DNA of 64,000 bases from a virus. Below, piece by piece: positions 16,262 to 24,747 of the stretch. Under the pieces are notes generated by a model that saw only the letters and a program-made list of their open reading frames with translations, ran no database searches and was not told where the DNA came from. A program made the position numbers and the translations under genes. Location of the stretch: positions 1 to 64,000 of IMG/VR virus record IMGVR_UViG_3300043313_002348. One strand, written 5' to 3'. Numbering within the stretch: position 1 is the first letter of the stretch; each line of letters opens with the position of its first letter.

Positions 16262-16866
16262 GGTAACGTCAGCAGTTCACCCGTGAACGGGTCGACCGCG
16301 AACAGCGCGGCGAACTTCGCGACGGCGACACGCGGGTCGTCCTGCAGGAAGACGTAGTCGTACAGCCACGTGTGGGGTTGGTGGTTTCGGTCGTGTATCA
16401 GGTACCTCGGTGGCGCCGGTGTCGTCGGAAAGAGCGTCTCGAACGCGGTCAAGACGACCGCGTCGAACGTCAGGTCAACGACCTGGCTGAGAGTGTACGT
16501 GTCGTCGGTCAGAATCTCGGATCCCAGTAGATCACTGACGACCGTCGTGAGACTGCCTTCGCGCGCAAGGATCGCGGTCCAACCACCGAGACACGCCGCC
16601 GTACCGCATAGGTCAGATCTCTGCTGAGTCATCCTCAAGGTGTGAGTGTCGAGGGTAACCCACACCGCCTGGCGGTGCTTCTGAGGTTCGGCGTTCACCT
16701 GGACGATCACGCGACTCACGAGCTCGCGGTTCCACTCGGCGGGCTTCCACCACTTACGCCTCCGAAGCCACGGGGACACAGCGGCGTACACGGTCGCCGT
16801 TCGATCACGGTCTAGCGGGGTAAGCCCCTCTCGCTTTTCCGCCACGCACGTGTCGATCTCCGTCAC
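16258..16866 (-). CDS. Hypothetical protein with CxTAACLxGW motif, paralogue of 17748
   Basis: 202 residues from GTG at 16866 after GGAGGAAA. It shares with the 205-residue protein at 17748 the blocks WNRELVSRVI...VWVTL, CGTAACLGGWTAIL, and a C-terminal KFAALFAVDPFTGELL. The two-cysteine block looks like a small metal or disulfide site. Function unknown; this is a duplicated family within one operon. Confidence 0.7.
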   Translation of the reverse strand: MTEIDTCVAEKREGLTPLDRDRTATVYAAVSPWLRRRKWWKPAEWNRELVSRVIVQVNAEPQKHRQAVWVTLDTHTLRMTQQRSDLCGTAACLGGWTAILAREGSLTTVVSDLLGSEILTDDTYTLSQVVDLTFDAVVLTAFETLFPTTPAPPRYLIHDRNHQPHTWLYDYVFLQDDPRVAVAKFAALFAVDPFTGELLTLP

Positions 16867-16959
16867 GACGTTTCCTCCTTCCTCTAAGTTACGGGTAGAT
16901 CGTACCAACCACGTGCCGGGTATTCACACAGCCGTGAGAGATGCTACCGCTACCTACTC

Positions 16960-17109
16960 TTACCTCTTACTGACCTCGCGATCAGCGGTCGTCACCACGA
17001 CCGAGTGAGTCGTGGTCGGCGCGACGACGTCCGGATCACTGCAGATCCCGGCCGGCGCGACGGTATCCGGGCTGAGGTGGATGACGAGGGCCATGAAGCA
17101 GGTGATCAC
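16960..17109 (-). CDS. Hypothetical 49-aa protein
   Basis: GTG start overlaps the upstream stop as GTGA; GGAGG lies six bases before it. Short hydrophobic N-terminus (MITCFMALVIHLS) then a Thr/Val-rich tail. Not recognised; supported by coupling and ribosome site only. Confidence 0.5.
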   Translation of the reverse strand: MITCFMALVIHLSPDTVAPAGICSDPDVVAPTTTHSVVVTTADREVSKR

Positions 17110-17360
17110 GTGTTACCTCCGGTAGTTAGGATCGAGTGGTACCCACCACACGAGTTGCAGTGCCAGCCGACTACACGTGGATCTTCGAGACTGAGGTGAA
17201 AGGCAGTGAAGTTAGTCCCAACTATCCGATCGCAGTAAGAGCAACGCGCGGGCGCACCCGGAATTACCTCAGCCAACGTCGCCGGTCGACTCTTAATCAC
17301 AAAACTTCGACGGAGCGGCCACCACCGCTGCGTCAGTAGTGCGTGAGGGTAGAATCTCAC
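17106..17360 (-). CDS. Small zinc-finger protein
   Basis: 84 residues; GTG start overlaps the upstream stop. CSYCDRIV and WHCNSCGGYH give two CxxC pairs 26 residues apart, a rubredoxin/zinc-ribbon layout. The Arg-rich first 30 residues could bind nucleic acid. Function unknown. Confidence 0.65.
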   Translation of the reverse strand: MRFYPHALLTQRWWPLRRSFVIKSRPATLAEVIPGAPARCSYCDRIVGTNFTAFHLSLEDPRVVGWHCNSCGGYHSILTTGGNT

Positions 17361-17500
17361 ACTTCATCCTCGTCATACCCGTACACACGCCGCCTCTGCG
17401 CCCTGATCTTGCGGCTCTTGACCTCGTCCGCGACGAGGTAGATGACCAACCCGAGGCCAAACCCGGTAATCACCAGAAGTAGCCAGCCCGCGGCGTTCAC
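17357..17500 (-). CDS. Single-pass membrane protein (47 aa)
   Basis: GTG start and TGA stop overlap both neighbours by 4 bases. A hydrophobic N-terminal helix (GWLLLVITGFGLGLVIYLVA) precedes a basic then acidic tail, with the N-terminus outside by the positive-inside rule. Function unknown. Confidence 0.65.
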   Translation of the reverse strand: MNAAGWLLLVITGFGLGLVIYLVADEVKSRKIRAQRRRVYGYDEDEV

Positions 17501-17751
17501 GTCGTGACCTCACCCTCGGCGTACGTCGCGACGTTCCGGCGGACACACTCGGCGAGCGTCTCAAGTTCAGCGGCGACCACCTCGGCGTCGTCGGCGTCGA
17601 ACGTGTGAACGCCGAACGCCGAAAGCATCATCACCGCCCGACCACTCTGGTCGATCCCAGTGGTCGGAACGTCGTGGTCGACGTCGATCACGTAAAGGTT
17701 AACCAGGTGATCGACCTGAGCCAGTCTCGGACGACCGCGGAGCTGCCTCAC
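17497..17751 (-). CDS. Hypothetical protein, paralogue of 10366
   Basis: 84 residues, 4-base overlap at both ends. The core VIDVDHDVPTTGIDQSGRAV then FGVHTFDADDAEVV matches the protein at 10366-10737, but lacks its acidic tail. Function unknown. Confidence 0.65.
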   Translation of the reverse strand: MRQLRGRPRLAQVDHLVNLYVIDVDHDVPTTGIDQSGRAVMMLSAFGVHTFDADDAEVVAAELETLAECVRRNVATYAEGEVTT

Positions 17752-18365
17752 CGAAGTTCACCGGTCCGCGAGTCGAGGTTGAAGAACGCGGCGAACCGCG
17801 TCACGGCCTCGGTTGGCCTCATGACGGTAAACACACACTGCTGAAGCCACGCGATCGGCGAGTTCTTGATTAATCCGAACTCACCGAGCTCGTCGTACTC
17901 GCCGGTGAGCGTCGTGACGAGTTGTGGGAACAGAAGTCGGTGTGCGTTCTGCCAGATCTTCCTTCCCCACACGTTCATAACTCCGGAGCGCGCCTGAAAC
18001 GGCACGTCACCGACGACGTCACGGTAGAGTGAACCGAGGTTGGTCCCCTGACCCAACGTGGTGACCCAACCCGCCAGACACGCGGTGGAGGCGCACACGT
18101 CTCGCGCCGGTATGTCACTCAACGGGGTCGCGTCACTGAAGTTGTGCACGTCGGCGCGCAGCGCGACGTGATCCGCCAACGTAACCCACGACTCCTGCAC
18201 GTACGTGTCCGGCTCCGCGGCGACGTGCTTGAGTACCTGCGACGCGAGCTCACGGTTCCACGTGAACGGACCGCGGGAGATGTCATCGAGGTCCCACCAG
18301 TCGAAGGACCGAAGTTCCTCCTGAACATCCTCGTACACCTTCGGAGATATGTTAAGAGTAACCAC
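17748..18365 (-). CDS. Hypothetical protein with CASTACLAGW motif, paralogue of 16258
   Basis: 205 residues; GTG start after GGAGGAACGTAC. Shares WNRELASQVL, WVTLADH, CASTACLAGWVTTL and the FAAFFNLDSRTGEL ending with the protein at 16258. The middle regions diverge. First gene of a tightly overlapping set that runs to 16960. Confidence 0.7.
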   Translation of the reverse strand: MVTLNISPKVYEDVQEELRSFDWWDLDDISRGPFTWNRELASQVLKHVAAEPDTYVQESWVTLADHVALRADVHNFSDATPLSDIPARDVCASTACLAGWVTTLGQGTNLGSLYRDVVGDVPFQARSGVMNVWGRKIWQNAHRLLFPQLVTTLTGEYDELGEFGLIKNSPIAWLQQCVFTVMRPTEAVTRFAAFFNLDSRTGELR

Positions 18366-18425
18366 GTACGTTCCTCCTTCCTCACGTTTTCATACGCCCG
18401 ACAGTAGCAAGTCGCCGCGGTTCGA

Positions 18426-18734
18426 TCACCGCAGGGAGTCGAGACGGGCGAGGTAGTCGAGACCCGCCTCGGTCAGCCGCAGGGGGTAGCGGTGAGTCTT
18501 AAGGTCTACCGCCCCGAGCTCCCTGTCTAGCATCCCGCGTTCCCACAGCGAGTAGACCGTCTCGGAGCGGACGGTCACGAGCTGGCGGAGGCCGTCGCGG
18601 AACTCGTAGGGTGGGAACTCGTTCTTGGTGAGCATACCGACCTGGGCGGCGCGCATGAGCATGACCTGCGCACCGGAGAGGCGAGCACCCGCGTCGAAGA
18701 TCTCGAGCGGGTGGGTCGTCCTACGCCTGACCAC
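18426..18734 (-). CDS. Winged-helix DNA-binding-like protein
   Basis: 102 residues; GTG just after TGAGAGG. Helix-rich start, then VTVRSETVYSLWERGMLDR and RYPLRLTEAGLDYLARL, the recognition helix plus wing seen in MarR/PadR-like small regulators. It could regulate the leftward operon. No second domain. Confidence 0.5.
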   Translation of the reverse strand: MVRRRTTHPLEIFDAGARLSGAQVMLMRAAQVGMLTKNEFPPYEFRDGLRQLVTVRSETVYSLWERGMLDRELGAVDLKTHRYPLRLTEAGLDYLARLDSLR

Positions 18735-18740
18735 GGCCTC

Positions 18741-18983
18741 TCACACTTCCTGAGGTTCCACGTCCGTGACGTACTCGTTCGCACTGGGATCCCAGTGCAC
18801 GATCGCCGCACCTGGGTAGAGGGCGAACTGATTGTTAGGATCTACCATCTCGGACGCCGCGGTAAGCGCGGCGCCGACATTGGTGTCGTCGTCGACGAAC
18901 TTCATACCCGGCGACCAGTAGGCGCCGGGACCACCCTGCCGCTGCCACACCTCGTAGATCGGGTTAAGATTAAGACGGAGCAC
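18741..18983 (-). CDS. Hypothetical protein
   Basis: 80 residues; GTG start overlaps the TAG of a six-codon ORF (MKKVLG). Contains no motif that I recognise; Asn/Pro/Trp-rich N-terminus. Kept because it fills the operon with the expected spacing. Confidence 0.5.
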   Translation of the reverse strand: MLRLNLNPIYEVWQRQGGPGAYWSPGMKFVDDDTNVGAALTAASEMVDPNNQFALYPGAAIVHWDPSANEYVTDVEPQEV

Positions 18984-19052
18984 TAACCTAACACCTTCTT
19001 CATTGACGTGTGAGAAGATCGAGGTATATCTACATCACCTAGAAGATCTTCA

Positions 19053-19280
19053 CTACGCTTCCTCTTTCCTCGAGAGTAAGCTGGAGATGGCCTGCCACCT
19101 CTGCCGCGTGACAAGTCGACGCACCTCGTCCACCTCGCGGTACCGCGGATCGTCTTGCCGGTACATCTGGAGGAGGGCGCAGGTCGTGAGCGTGACACGC
19201 TCGTCCTGGGTTAGGTAGAGCGTGATAGGCACGGTCTTCTCCCCCAGCTCTACCTCGGAAGTCGCCTCGTGATCGATCAC
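19053..19280 (-). CDS. Hypothetical protein
   Basis: 75 residues from the GTG at 19280, which overlaps the upstream stop as GTGA; longer readings intrude on that gene. A strand-rich start (VELGEKTVPITLYLTQDE) is followed by amphipathic helices. Function unknown. Confidence 0.6.
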   Translation of the reverse strand: MIDHEATSEVELGEKTVPITLYLTQDERVTLTTCALLQMYRQDDPRYREVDEVRRLVTRQRWQAISSLLSRKEEA

Positions 19281-19483
19281 GACGTCAACCTGGGAGGACA
19301 GGAACACGGATATGACTCGCTCCTCGTGCGTCCGCAGTCCGGGCACACGTACACGCACGTGCAGTTAGCCGGCTCCTCCGCGCACCCGTGGCATAGGAAC
19401 ACGCCACTACCGAGATATAGCTCCGTGGCCATGTTTGTGCAACCTACCCGTGTACACAGTCCCGCTTCACCGTCGAGGGCCAT
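19277..19483 (-). CDS. Cysteine-rich zinc protein
   Basis: 68 residues from the ATG at 19483, six bases after GAGGAA. Ten cysteines in pairs (CTRVGC, CHGC, CTC, CPDC, CSC) suggest at least two zinc sites. No fold assigned. It is one of several such small proteins in the window. Confidence 0.65.
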   Translation of the reverse strand: MALDGEAGLCTRVGCTNMATELYLGSGVFLCHGCAEEPANCTCVYVCPDCGRTRSESYPCSCPPRLTS

Positions 19484-19526
19484 CGTCACTTCCTCGATCC
19501 CTCCTCAGAGGTCTGCTGCGGAGAGG

Positions 19527-20168
19527 TCACACGTACCTCCGCGCTTCCGCGTACACCCGCGCCAACTCCTCCCACTCTCCCCGTGCCAGCGACCCGTAGT
19601 GAGTTAAGACACGGATCAGCGGAGGACTCAGGATCTCGGGGTGCGCGCCGAAGAGGTCGCGCCCTTGCCTCGTGATCTTCTCCTGGACCGTGGAAAACTG
19701 ACCCAGCTCGGGTGTGCGAAGAAGATCACCAAGTGTGTCACGGAGTACGGAGATCACACCGCAGCAACGAGGTAAGAGGTTACCCTCCGGGTTGAGCACG
19801 TCTACCCACTCGTGATCGGCGAGCGGCTGGACGTGCACGGTCTCGAGCTCGAGCACCCGCGCGCAGAGCTGATCCAGGAGGTCTTCCTGGGCAAAGCGTC
19901 GCCGGGTCTCAGATTGTGAGTTTTCCTTGATGGACCACCCCGCGGAGTCGCTGGCGCCCAGCTCGTCCGCCCACTCGGCGTCGGCCGCTAACTCCTCGGC
20001 CAGCCGCTGCACCGAGTTCAGCACCTCGTCCCGGTGGGTCACGCAGGTGGAGCGGGGACGGTGGATCGAGACGTCGTCACGCCAACAGCCGCGGGCCGTG
20101 CCATGCTGGCCGTCTTGGTCACCGGTACCCTCTGCGCTACCTAGTGATCGCGCGTCGCCGATCGTCAT
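19527..20168 (-). CDS. Hypothetical protein, first gene after the non-coding region
   Basis: 213 residues; ATG after GGTGAGGAG. A low-complexity Gly/Asp N-terminus, then a helical body with LDQLCARVLELETV and RCCGVISVLRDTLGDLL. Not recognised. As the promoter-proximal gene of the structural operon it should be expressed strongly if that promoter lies in 20169-21169. Confidence 0.6.
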   Translation of the reverse strand: MTIGDARSLGSAEGTGDQDGQHGTARGCWRDDVSIHRPRSTCVTHRDEVLNSVQRLAEELAADAEWADELGASDSAGWSIKENSQSETRRRFAQEDLLDQLCARVLELETVHVQPLADHEWVDVLNPEGNLLPRCCGVISVLRDTLGDLLRTPELGQFSTVQEKITRQGRDLFGAHPEILSPPLIRVLTHYGSLARGEWEELARVYAEARRYV

Positions 20169-20410
20169 CTCCTCACCTTCCTTCCTACTCCCTCACCAGT
20201 CACGTACCCGGTCGGTTTGAGGTTGCAGGACTACCCTACCAGGTACCCCGGCGGGTATCTTCACACCGTCGTGTACGTCCGCTGATGGGATTTTCGACGG
20301 GAGATCTGACGTCTTGTGTGGGTATCCGCAGGAGGTCACCCGGCACCCACGGGAGCACCGTCCAAAGTAGACGGTGGGCGCTAGTCCGTTTGGTCTACGG
20401 CCTTGATCAT

Positions 20411-20580
20411 TGTAAGCTTGTAAGCTTGTAAGCAGCCACTCCCAATTGGTTCTGGCGCGCGTCAGGTACGCGCGTACGAGTGCGAGCACGAGCGTATGTA
20501 TAGCGTTCCACAAGGGGTGGTCGCGTAGCGTACGAGAACGCGTATATCGCGTAGTTGTACTGGTAGCTTACAAGCTTACA
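20411..20580. repeat. Inverted repeats of TGTAAGCTTGTAAGC
   Basis: The left side has two overlapping copies of the 15-mer (from 20411 and 20419); the right side has one inverted copy (20566-20580). The enclosed 132 bp is dense in CGCG and TACG steps. The right arm abuts the AT-rich island. Confidence 0.85.
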
Positions 20581-21052
20581 AAAATCAAGGAAAATAATAA
20601 AATAGATATATAGACTCTCCCCTGACGTCGCCATTTCCGAAGAGTTGATCTTGTAACCAACCTTGAAACTCTCCCAAAACTTCCTTTCAAACCTACGGTG
20701 GGCTTACGCACACACAGCCATATGATAACGCCATTAGTAACGAAAGAGCAACGATATGGTAACGAGCATCCTCATCCTCATCTCTTAAAGAGCTCTTTTA
20801 TCACCATAAGAGCGGATTACGATACGGTTCCTGTAGCGTAACTCATCCTCATTTTTCCCGTGACTTAGGCACTCTTAGGTGTCCTTACCTCGGGACCCTC
20901 TCGATGAAAGTTGACACTTCCTTGATCGTTTGTGGAAGAAAGTGGACATTGTAACCTAGATTAGTCCCATATGTACAGGTCCTCTTACAACATCTCTCAA
21001 CTGTCCAATGTAGACGGTCAACACGCCGAAACACCCGCGGAAGATCGCTAAC

Positions 21053-21092
21053 GGCGGCCGATGAAGATCCACTACGGACGCCGAAGGCCGCC
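21053..21092. terminator. GC-rich hairpin downstream of the 53-aa gene
   Basis: GGCGGCC and GGCCGCC arms enclose 26 bases; a second stem TCCGGCG-CGCGA-CGCCGGA follows at 21130-21148. They lie just past the leftward gene ending at 21170, so they may end its transcript. No U-run. Confidence 0.4.
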
Positions 21093-21169
21093 CAGACCCA
21101 CCTGCGAACCGCGGATCTGGACGGCCACGTCCGGCGCGCGACGCCGGATCACATCGTTACTTCACGTCA

Positions 21170-21331
21170 CTACTCGGGTCGATCCAACTCGATCATGTAC
21201 TTGCGGCAGTCCACCGTCTCATCTTGCTCGTACGTGACGGTAGCTGACGTAAGTTCTCCGTCGATCGTCACAAAGAAGTGATCAGACATGTTACGTGGGT
21301 AGATCGTGTGCTGAAGTTCGATCTTCATCAT
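21170..21331 (-). CDS. Hypothetical 53-aa protein
   Basis: Starts at one of two adjacent ATGs (21331, 21328) after GAGAGGGAGAAG. Reads as a compact beta-rich protein (HHFFVT-like DHFFVTIDGELTSATVTYEQD then YMIELD). Function unknown; last gene of the replication operon before the non-coding region. Confidence 0.6.
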   Translation of the reverse strand: MMKIELQHTIYPRNMSDHFFVTIDGELTSATVTYEQDETVDCRKYMIELDRPE

Positions 21332-21381
21332 TTCTTCTCCCTCTCGATTCTCTTCTAGTGATGTTAAGCTGGATCACACTT

Positions 21382-21693
21382 CTACCCGCAGTTAGGGTGA
21401 CACTTACCACCTCGGATGTGTGCCATGCAGCCACGCACGTGAACGACGCCGCGAGGTGCCCTGCTCGTGCCACCACTCTTCAGGTTCTCGGCCTTCTGAG
21501 GTTGGCGACCCTTTCGCTTAATCGGAATGTCCTTCTCCGCGAGGACTTCCTTGATCCGCTCAGGGTGAACCTTGTACCGCTGCGCGAGCTGGTTGAGGTT
21601 CTTCTTCTGGTTCTCGTAGTCACTGGCGATCGTGTTCTTTTGCTTGTTGCTCAGTGGCTTTCCACCCGGGGTGCCACTTCCCTTACCTCCCAC
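21382..21693 (-). CDS. HTH protein with C-terminal Cys/His cluster
   Basis: 103 residues; GTG start. Residues 15-60 (LNQLAQRYKVHPERIKEVLAE) form a resolvase/homeodomain-like helix-turn-helix. The end CMAHIRGGKCHPNCG adds three Cys and two His that may bind zinc. It has its own strong promoter at 21748-21776, so an early regulator is likely. Confidence 0.6.
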   Translation of the reverse strand: MGGKGSGTPGGKPLSNKQKNTIASDYENQKKNLNQLAQRYKVHPERIKEVLAEKDIPIKRKGRQPQKAENLKSGGTSRAPRGVVHVRGCMAHIRGGKCHPNCG

Positions 21694-21747
21694 GACGCGT
21701 GAGGCCTCGCTTCCTCCCCGCTTCCTACGTGTTCCTGATCTACGATC

Positions 21748-21776
21748 ATAGTACCAGATAACTCAAGACATGTCAA
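21748..21776 (-). promoter_or_regulatory. Promoter, TTGACA-N17-TACTAT
   Basis: Leftward, inside the end of the helicase gene, reading into the HTH gene. It is followed by ATCAGGAACACGTAGGAAG, the same leader type found at rightward promoters in 44-63 kb. The only clear leftward member of the family. Confidence 0.75.
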
Positions 21777-23235
21777 CGGCGGGCTCGCCGATCCTCAAGA
21801 TCTTCCCGAGCCACCGGATGCCTGCGGACGGCTTCGACTCCCAGCCCATCGACTTCAGCACCCGCCCGAAGTCCGACATGTTGAGCATCTCCCTGCGGTC
21901 CTGGTCGGAGCCGTGCATGCGGATCCACGTGACGTACGTCGAGTGTAGGTCGGACGCCTTGACGTAGTACGACGCGGGGTGGTCCCCGGGATGCTCCTCG
22001 AGGAGGTGGTTGGTGTTACGCATGTGATCGAGGAAGTCAGCCACGTGAGTCATGCGGTCGAACGTCTCCGCGGTCCGCAAGAGGAACTGCGGTGGGATGT
22101 CGCTGAGCCCCTCCTCGACCGCGGCCTTGCACCCGAGGACGAGCTGCGCCAGCAGCGCGCGCCGCACCTCGCGATCTTCCACGAAGCGCGTCTTCCACGT
22201 CACATCCTCGCGGTCAGGAGGAAGTGTCACGTCGAACGGGAGCACCCGAACCCGCCTCCGTACCGCGTCGTCGGCTCCCTTGATGTGAGGCATCTCGTTC
22301 GTGACGATGACCGGGGTAAACATGGGTACCCGCTCGATCATCACGTTCGACTGCATCCCCCGGACCGGCACGGGGTCCCCGCCGGTCATCCGCTTGACCA
22401 TGTCTCCGTGAAGCTCCCAGGACCGCGCGGCCTCGGAGGCGTAGATCACCCGGGCGTCCAGCGCGCGCATGATGTCAGGTCGCGGCTTGTCGTCGTGAGA
22501 CCCCCGGAACACGGACACGTTCACGGGACGCATGTAGGAACCCAGCGTCGCGGCGATACCCTCCGCCAGGGTGGACTTACCGGATGTGGTCGAGCCGTGC
22601 ACGATCAGGAGGTGACGGAACACGTTCCCGCCGAGCAGCGTGGAACCGAGGATCTTAAACAAGTACCTAATGTGTTCAGGATCGGGGAGGAACGTCTGGA
22701 AGAACTCGTTGAGCATCGGCGCGTGAGCCTTCGGGTGAAAGTCCACGGTCGTCTGGTTCGTGATGAGGTCACGCGGGTCGTGTGATCTGAGGTCGCCGGA
22801 CCGCAGGTCGAGCGTTCCCGCCGGCGTGTTCAGCGACCACCGGTCCGCGTCCAGCTTACGCACCACCTTCGTGAGTTCGATGTCGGCGAACTCGAGCGCC
22901 GCGTCGAGTCCTCCGCGCGACTCGAGTCGGCGGACCCGCTGCCGCAGCAGCTCGTTGTCGTCCTGGATCGCCTGCAGCTCGAGCGCGTCGAGCCAGTCAC
23001 CTACCCACCGCTGCGCGTGACGTTCCTCGTCGAGCTGCCACCGCCCGTCGACGTACACGTGACGCCCGACGCCCGGCACGTAGATCATGCGGTCCGCGAG
23101 CTCGCGTGCGATCTCGAGACCGTTGACGCGGTCCGTCATACGGGTAGGAAGTTGGTCGAACATCTCGGTGGGATCGAGGTTCGCCACGAGTTCGTCGTCC
23201 GGGGTGTGAGTTCCTGGGACCTGGGGCTCGGTCAC
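21763..23235 (-). CDS. SF3 helicase, phage D5/P4-like C-terminal domain
   Basis: 490 residues. Residues about 150-220 match the D5 N-terminal domain, followed by Walker A GSTTSGKST (214-222), a Walker B region ARVIYASEAA and the SF3 sensor VIVTNEMPHI. The last 100 residues resemble the primase-associated DNA-binding domain (MLNMSDFGRVLKSMGW). Its partner primase is the next gene upstream. Together they would melt the origin and prime replication. Confidence 0.88.
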   Translation of the reverse strand: MTEPQVPGTHTPDDELVANLDPTEMFDQLPTRMTDRVNGLEIARELADRMIYVPGVGRHVYVDGRWQLDEERHAQRWVGDWLDALELQAIQDDNELLRQRVRRLESRGGLDAALEFADIELTKVVRKLDADRWSLNTPAGTLDLRSGDLRSHDPRDLITNQTTVDFHPKAHAPMLNEFFQTFLPDPEHIRYLFKILGSTLLGGNVFRHLLIVHGSTTSGKSTLAEGIAATLGSYMRPVNVSVFRGSHDDKPRPDIMRALDARVIYASEAARSWELHGDMVKRMTGGDPVPVRGMQSNVMIERVPMFTPVIVTNEMPHIKGADDAVRRRVRVLPFDVTLPPDREDVTWKTRFVEDREVRRALLAQLVLGCKAAVEEGLSDIPPQFLLRTAETFDRMTHVADFLDHMRNTNHLLEEHPGDHPASYYVKASDLHSTYVTWIRMHGSDQDRREMLNMSDFGRVLKSMGWESKPSAGIRWLGKILRIGEPAVDMS

Positions 23236-23241
23236 CGCGCG

Positions 23242-24279
23242 TCACCACCGTCCTTCACGTCTCAGCCGCGCGGAGAGCTCGCGGTAGCCGTCGAGTTTCA
23301 CACGTTCCTGCGCGACCGCGCGGCGCATGCGGTCACGTGCGCCGCGCGCGGTGTACTCAGCCTCTTGCCACGTGAAGTCAACCTTGTCCTCCGTTCGCTC
23401 CCAGACCTGACGAATGATCTCGAGGACGGCGGCGTCCACTCCCAGCTTCGTGTACAGCCTGCAGGCCAGGCGGAAGCAGTCCCGGTTGCGCGACCCGGCG
23501 CGCCAGAACCCACGCTGCGTGAACTCACCCGTAGGCGGTAGCTGCTCGTCCGCGGAACCTCCGAACTCTCCGCTAGGACCTCGCAGCCACGCCGCACCCT
23601 CGCGCCGGGTCGTCACGTCCTCGACGAGCCACCCCGGAGCGACCGGGATCGAGCCGACGTGAACGGTGTCCCACGTGTACGCCACGACGGCGACGTCCTC
23701 GTAGAGTGCTCCCGTGTACGAGTCTTCTTGCGTGACCTCGACGTCGCGAACGGACGGTGGCACGGCCACCAACCCGCCACAGGCCTTGACCTCGACGCCG
23801 GGAATGAAGTAGTCGTTGCGGGGGAGGTGCTCCACGTCCGGCGGGAGAAGGAACCAGTGGTGCCGACCGCCGTGAGGACTGGAGACACTCGGGTGCGGAG
23901 GCACCGTGAGACCTTCGGCCTCGCGCGCTCGGCGCCAGTCCCGCAGGGAGGCGTGACCGTCGACGTGCTTCACGTCCACGTCGAGGACGAGTAGTCGTGA
24001 CCGGCCGCCGACCACGACGCCAAGGTTAGCTTCGGGATCGAGCTGCCACCACCGCGCCACCTGGTCGAGGTCGCGCGTACCTACCACCGGCTCACCGCCG
24101 GTGCACGTGCAGAAGTGCCAGCCTCGTCCGTTGAGCCGGTGAGGTTGGTTGCCGTGACGAGTTAGCGGAAGCACGACGAAACCCCGCGACGCGTAAGACA
24201 TTGCCCACGCGCCGGTGTTACGTTCACGTCCTGCTTCGCCGCCGTCACTCCCCCCGCCAACTCCCGTGGGTTGGGTCAC
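23242..24279 (-). CDS. Bifunctional primase-polymerase (PrimPol)
   Basis: 345 residues; GTG start. The archaeo-eukaryotic primase fold shows in RGFVVLPL, the catalytic LVLDVDVKH, GGRHHWFLLP with its histidine, and GVEVKACGGLVAVPPS. A helical C-terminal part follows (after about 230). It synthesises primers for phage DNA and is coupled to the SF3 helicase 6 bases away. Confidence 0.88.
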   Translation of the reverse strand: MTQPTGVGGGSDGGEAGRERNTGAWAMSYASRGFVVLPLTRHGNQPHRLNGRGWHFCTCTGGEPVVGTRDLDQVARWWQLDPEANLGVVVGGRSRLLVLDVDVKHVDGHASLRDWRRAREAEGLTVPPHPSVSSPHGGRHHWFLLPPDVEHLPRNDYFIPGVEVKACGGLVAVPPSVRDVEVTQEDSYTGALYEDVAVVAYTWDTVHVGSIPVAPGWLVEDVTTRREGAAWLRGPSGEFGGSADEQLPPTGEFTQRGFWRAGSRNRDCFRLACRLYTKLGVDAAVLEIIRQVWERTEDKVDFTWQEAEYTARGARDRMRRAVAQERVKLDGYRELSARLRREGRW

Positions 24280-24449
24280 ACCGATCTCATCTCTTTTTCC
24301 TAGCTTCGTGTGTCCCGCCCGAGGCGGACCAGTCGACTCTATACGAGGGATGATCGTTTACCTTCTCATCAGGCTGTGTATGAGTGGCGGAAGTTTGTTA
24401 CCGTAGACCTCGAACGTAGACCGCAGGAACGCGCGAAGGCGAGGCTATC
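24280..24449. promoter_or_regulatory. Divergent intergenic region
   Basis: Separates the leftward and rightward arms. A leftward TATAGA and a rightward AGGAACGCG leader with a poor -10 can be seen, but no full promoter on either strand. Confidence 0.4.
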
Positions 24450-24725
24450 GTGAGTGAAGGTACGGGCAAGGCTACCACGGTTCCGTTTAACCCGTCGCTG
24501 AACGGGCCGGGATTGCGGGCGGCGCTCACCGCGAAGAAGAGCGAGCGAGGAAACGTCCGCGGCTGCACTCCTCTGTGCGTTCGAGTCTCAGGTCTTAGCC
24601 GGTGCTGGTGCGGGTGCGCGGCCTGCGAGGCTAAGACCGTGATTAACGGTAAGATCTGCGCGTGGAACGTATGTCCACACGATCCTGACGGACGCCTCAA
24701 CGCTCACGTGCGAGCCGTCGCGTAG
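24450..24725 (+). CDS. Cysteine-rich hypothetical protein
   Basis: 91 residues; GTG five bases after GGCGAGG. A basic N-terminus is followed by GCTPLCVRV, CWCGCAAC and NVCPHD, seven cysteines that likely bind metal. First gene of the rightward arm, so probably early. Function unknown. Confidence 0.6.
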   Translation: MSEGTGKATTVPFNPSLNGPGLRAALTAKKSERGNVRGCTPLCVRVSGLSRCWCGCAACEAKTVINGKICAWNVCPHDPDGRLNAHVRAVA

Positions 24726-24747
24726 CCCCCGAGACGAGAGAGTTGAG

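Larger units (their letters stand above)
20169..21169. other. 1-kb non-coding region, candidate replication origin
   Basis: No convincing gene on either strand. It holds an extended AT-only-like island (about 20580-20613) in an otherwise G+C-rich genome, 15-bp inverted repeats around a 132-bp core, short CATCCTCAT and GTAACGA repeats (20725-20865), an AAAGAGCTCTTT palindrome, and GC-rich hairpins near 21050-21150. It adjoins the primase and SF3 helicase genes. An AT-rich unwinding element beside repeats and initiator genes is the usual look of an origin; the leftward structural promoter probably lies here too. Confidence 0.5.

Noticed and set aside
20193-20513. 106-codon leftward open frame in the non-coding region
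   Set aside because: No ribosome site, TTG start, composition unlike the neighbouring genes and no motif.
20407-20634. 75-codon leftward frame starting MATSGESLYIYF
   Set aside because: It runs through the inverted repeats and AT island, with odd Tyr/Arg repeats that come from the DNA repeats; only a weak GGAA upstream.
20720-20880. String of 11-15 codon leftward ORFs beginning MRM and MALS
   Set aside because: Unlike the 14.9-15.1 kb set they are not similar to each other and lack consistent ribosome sites; the CATCCTCAT repeats create the ATGs.
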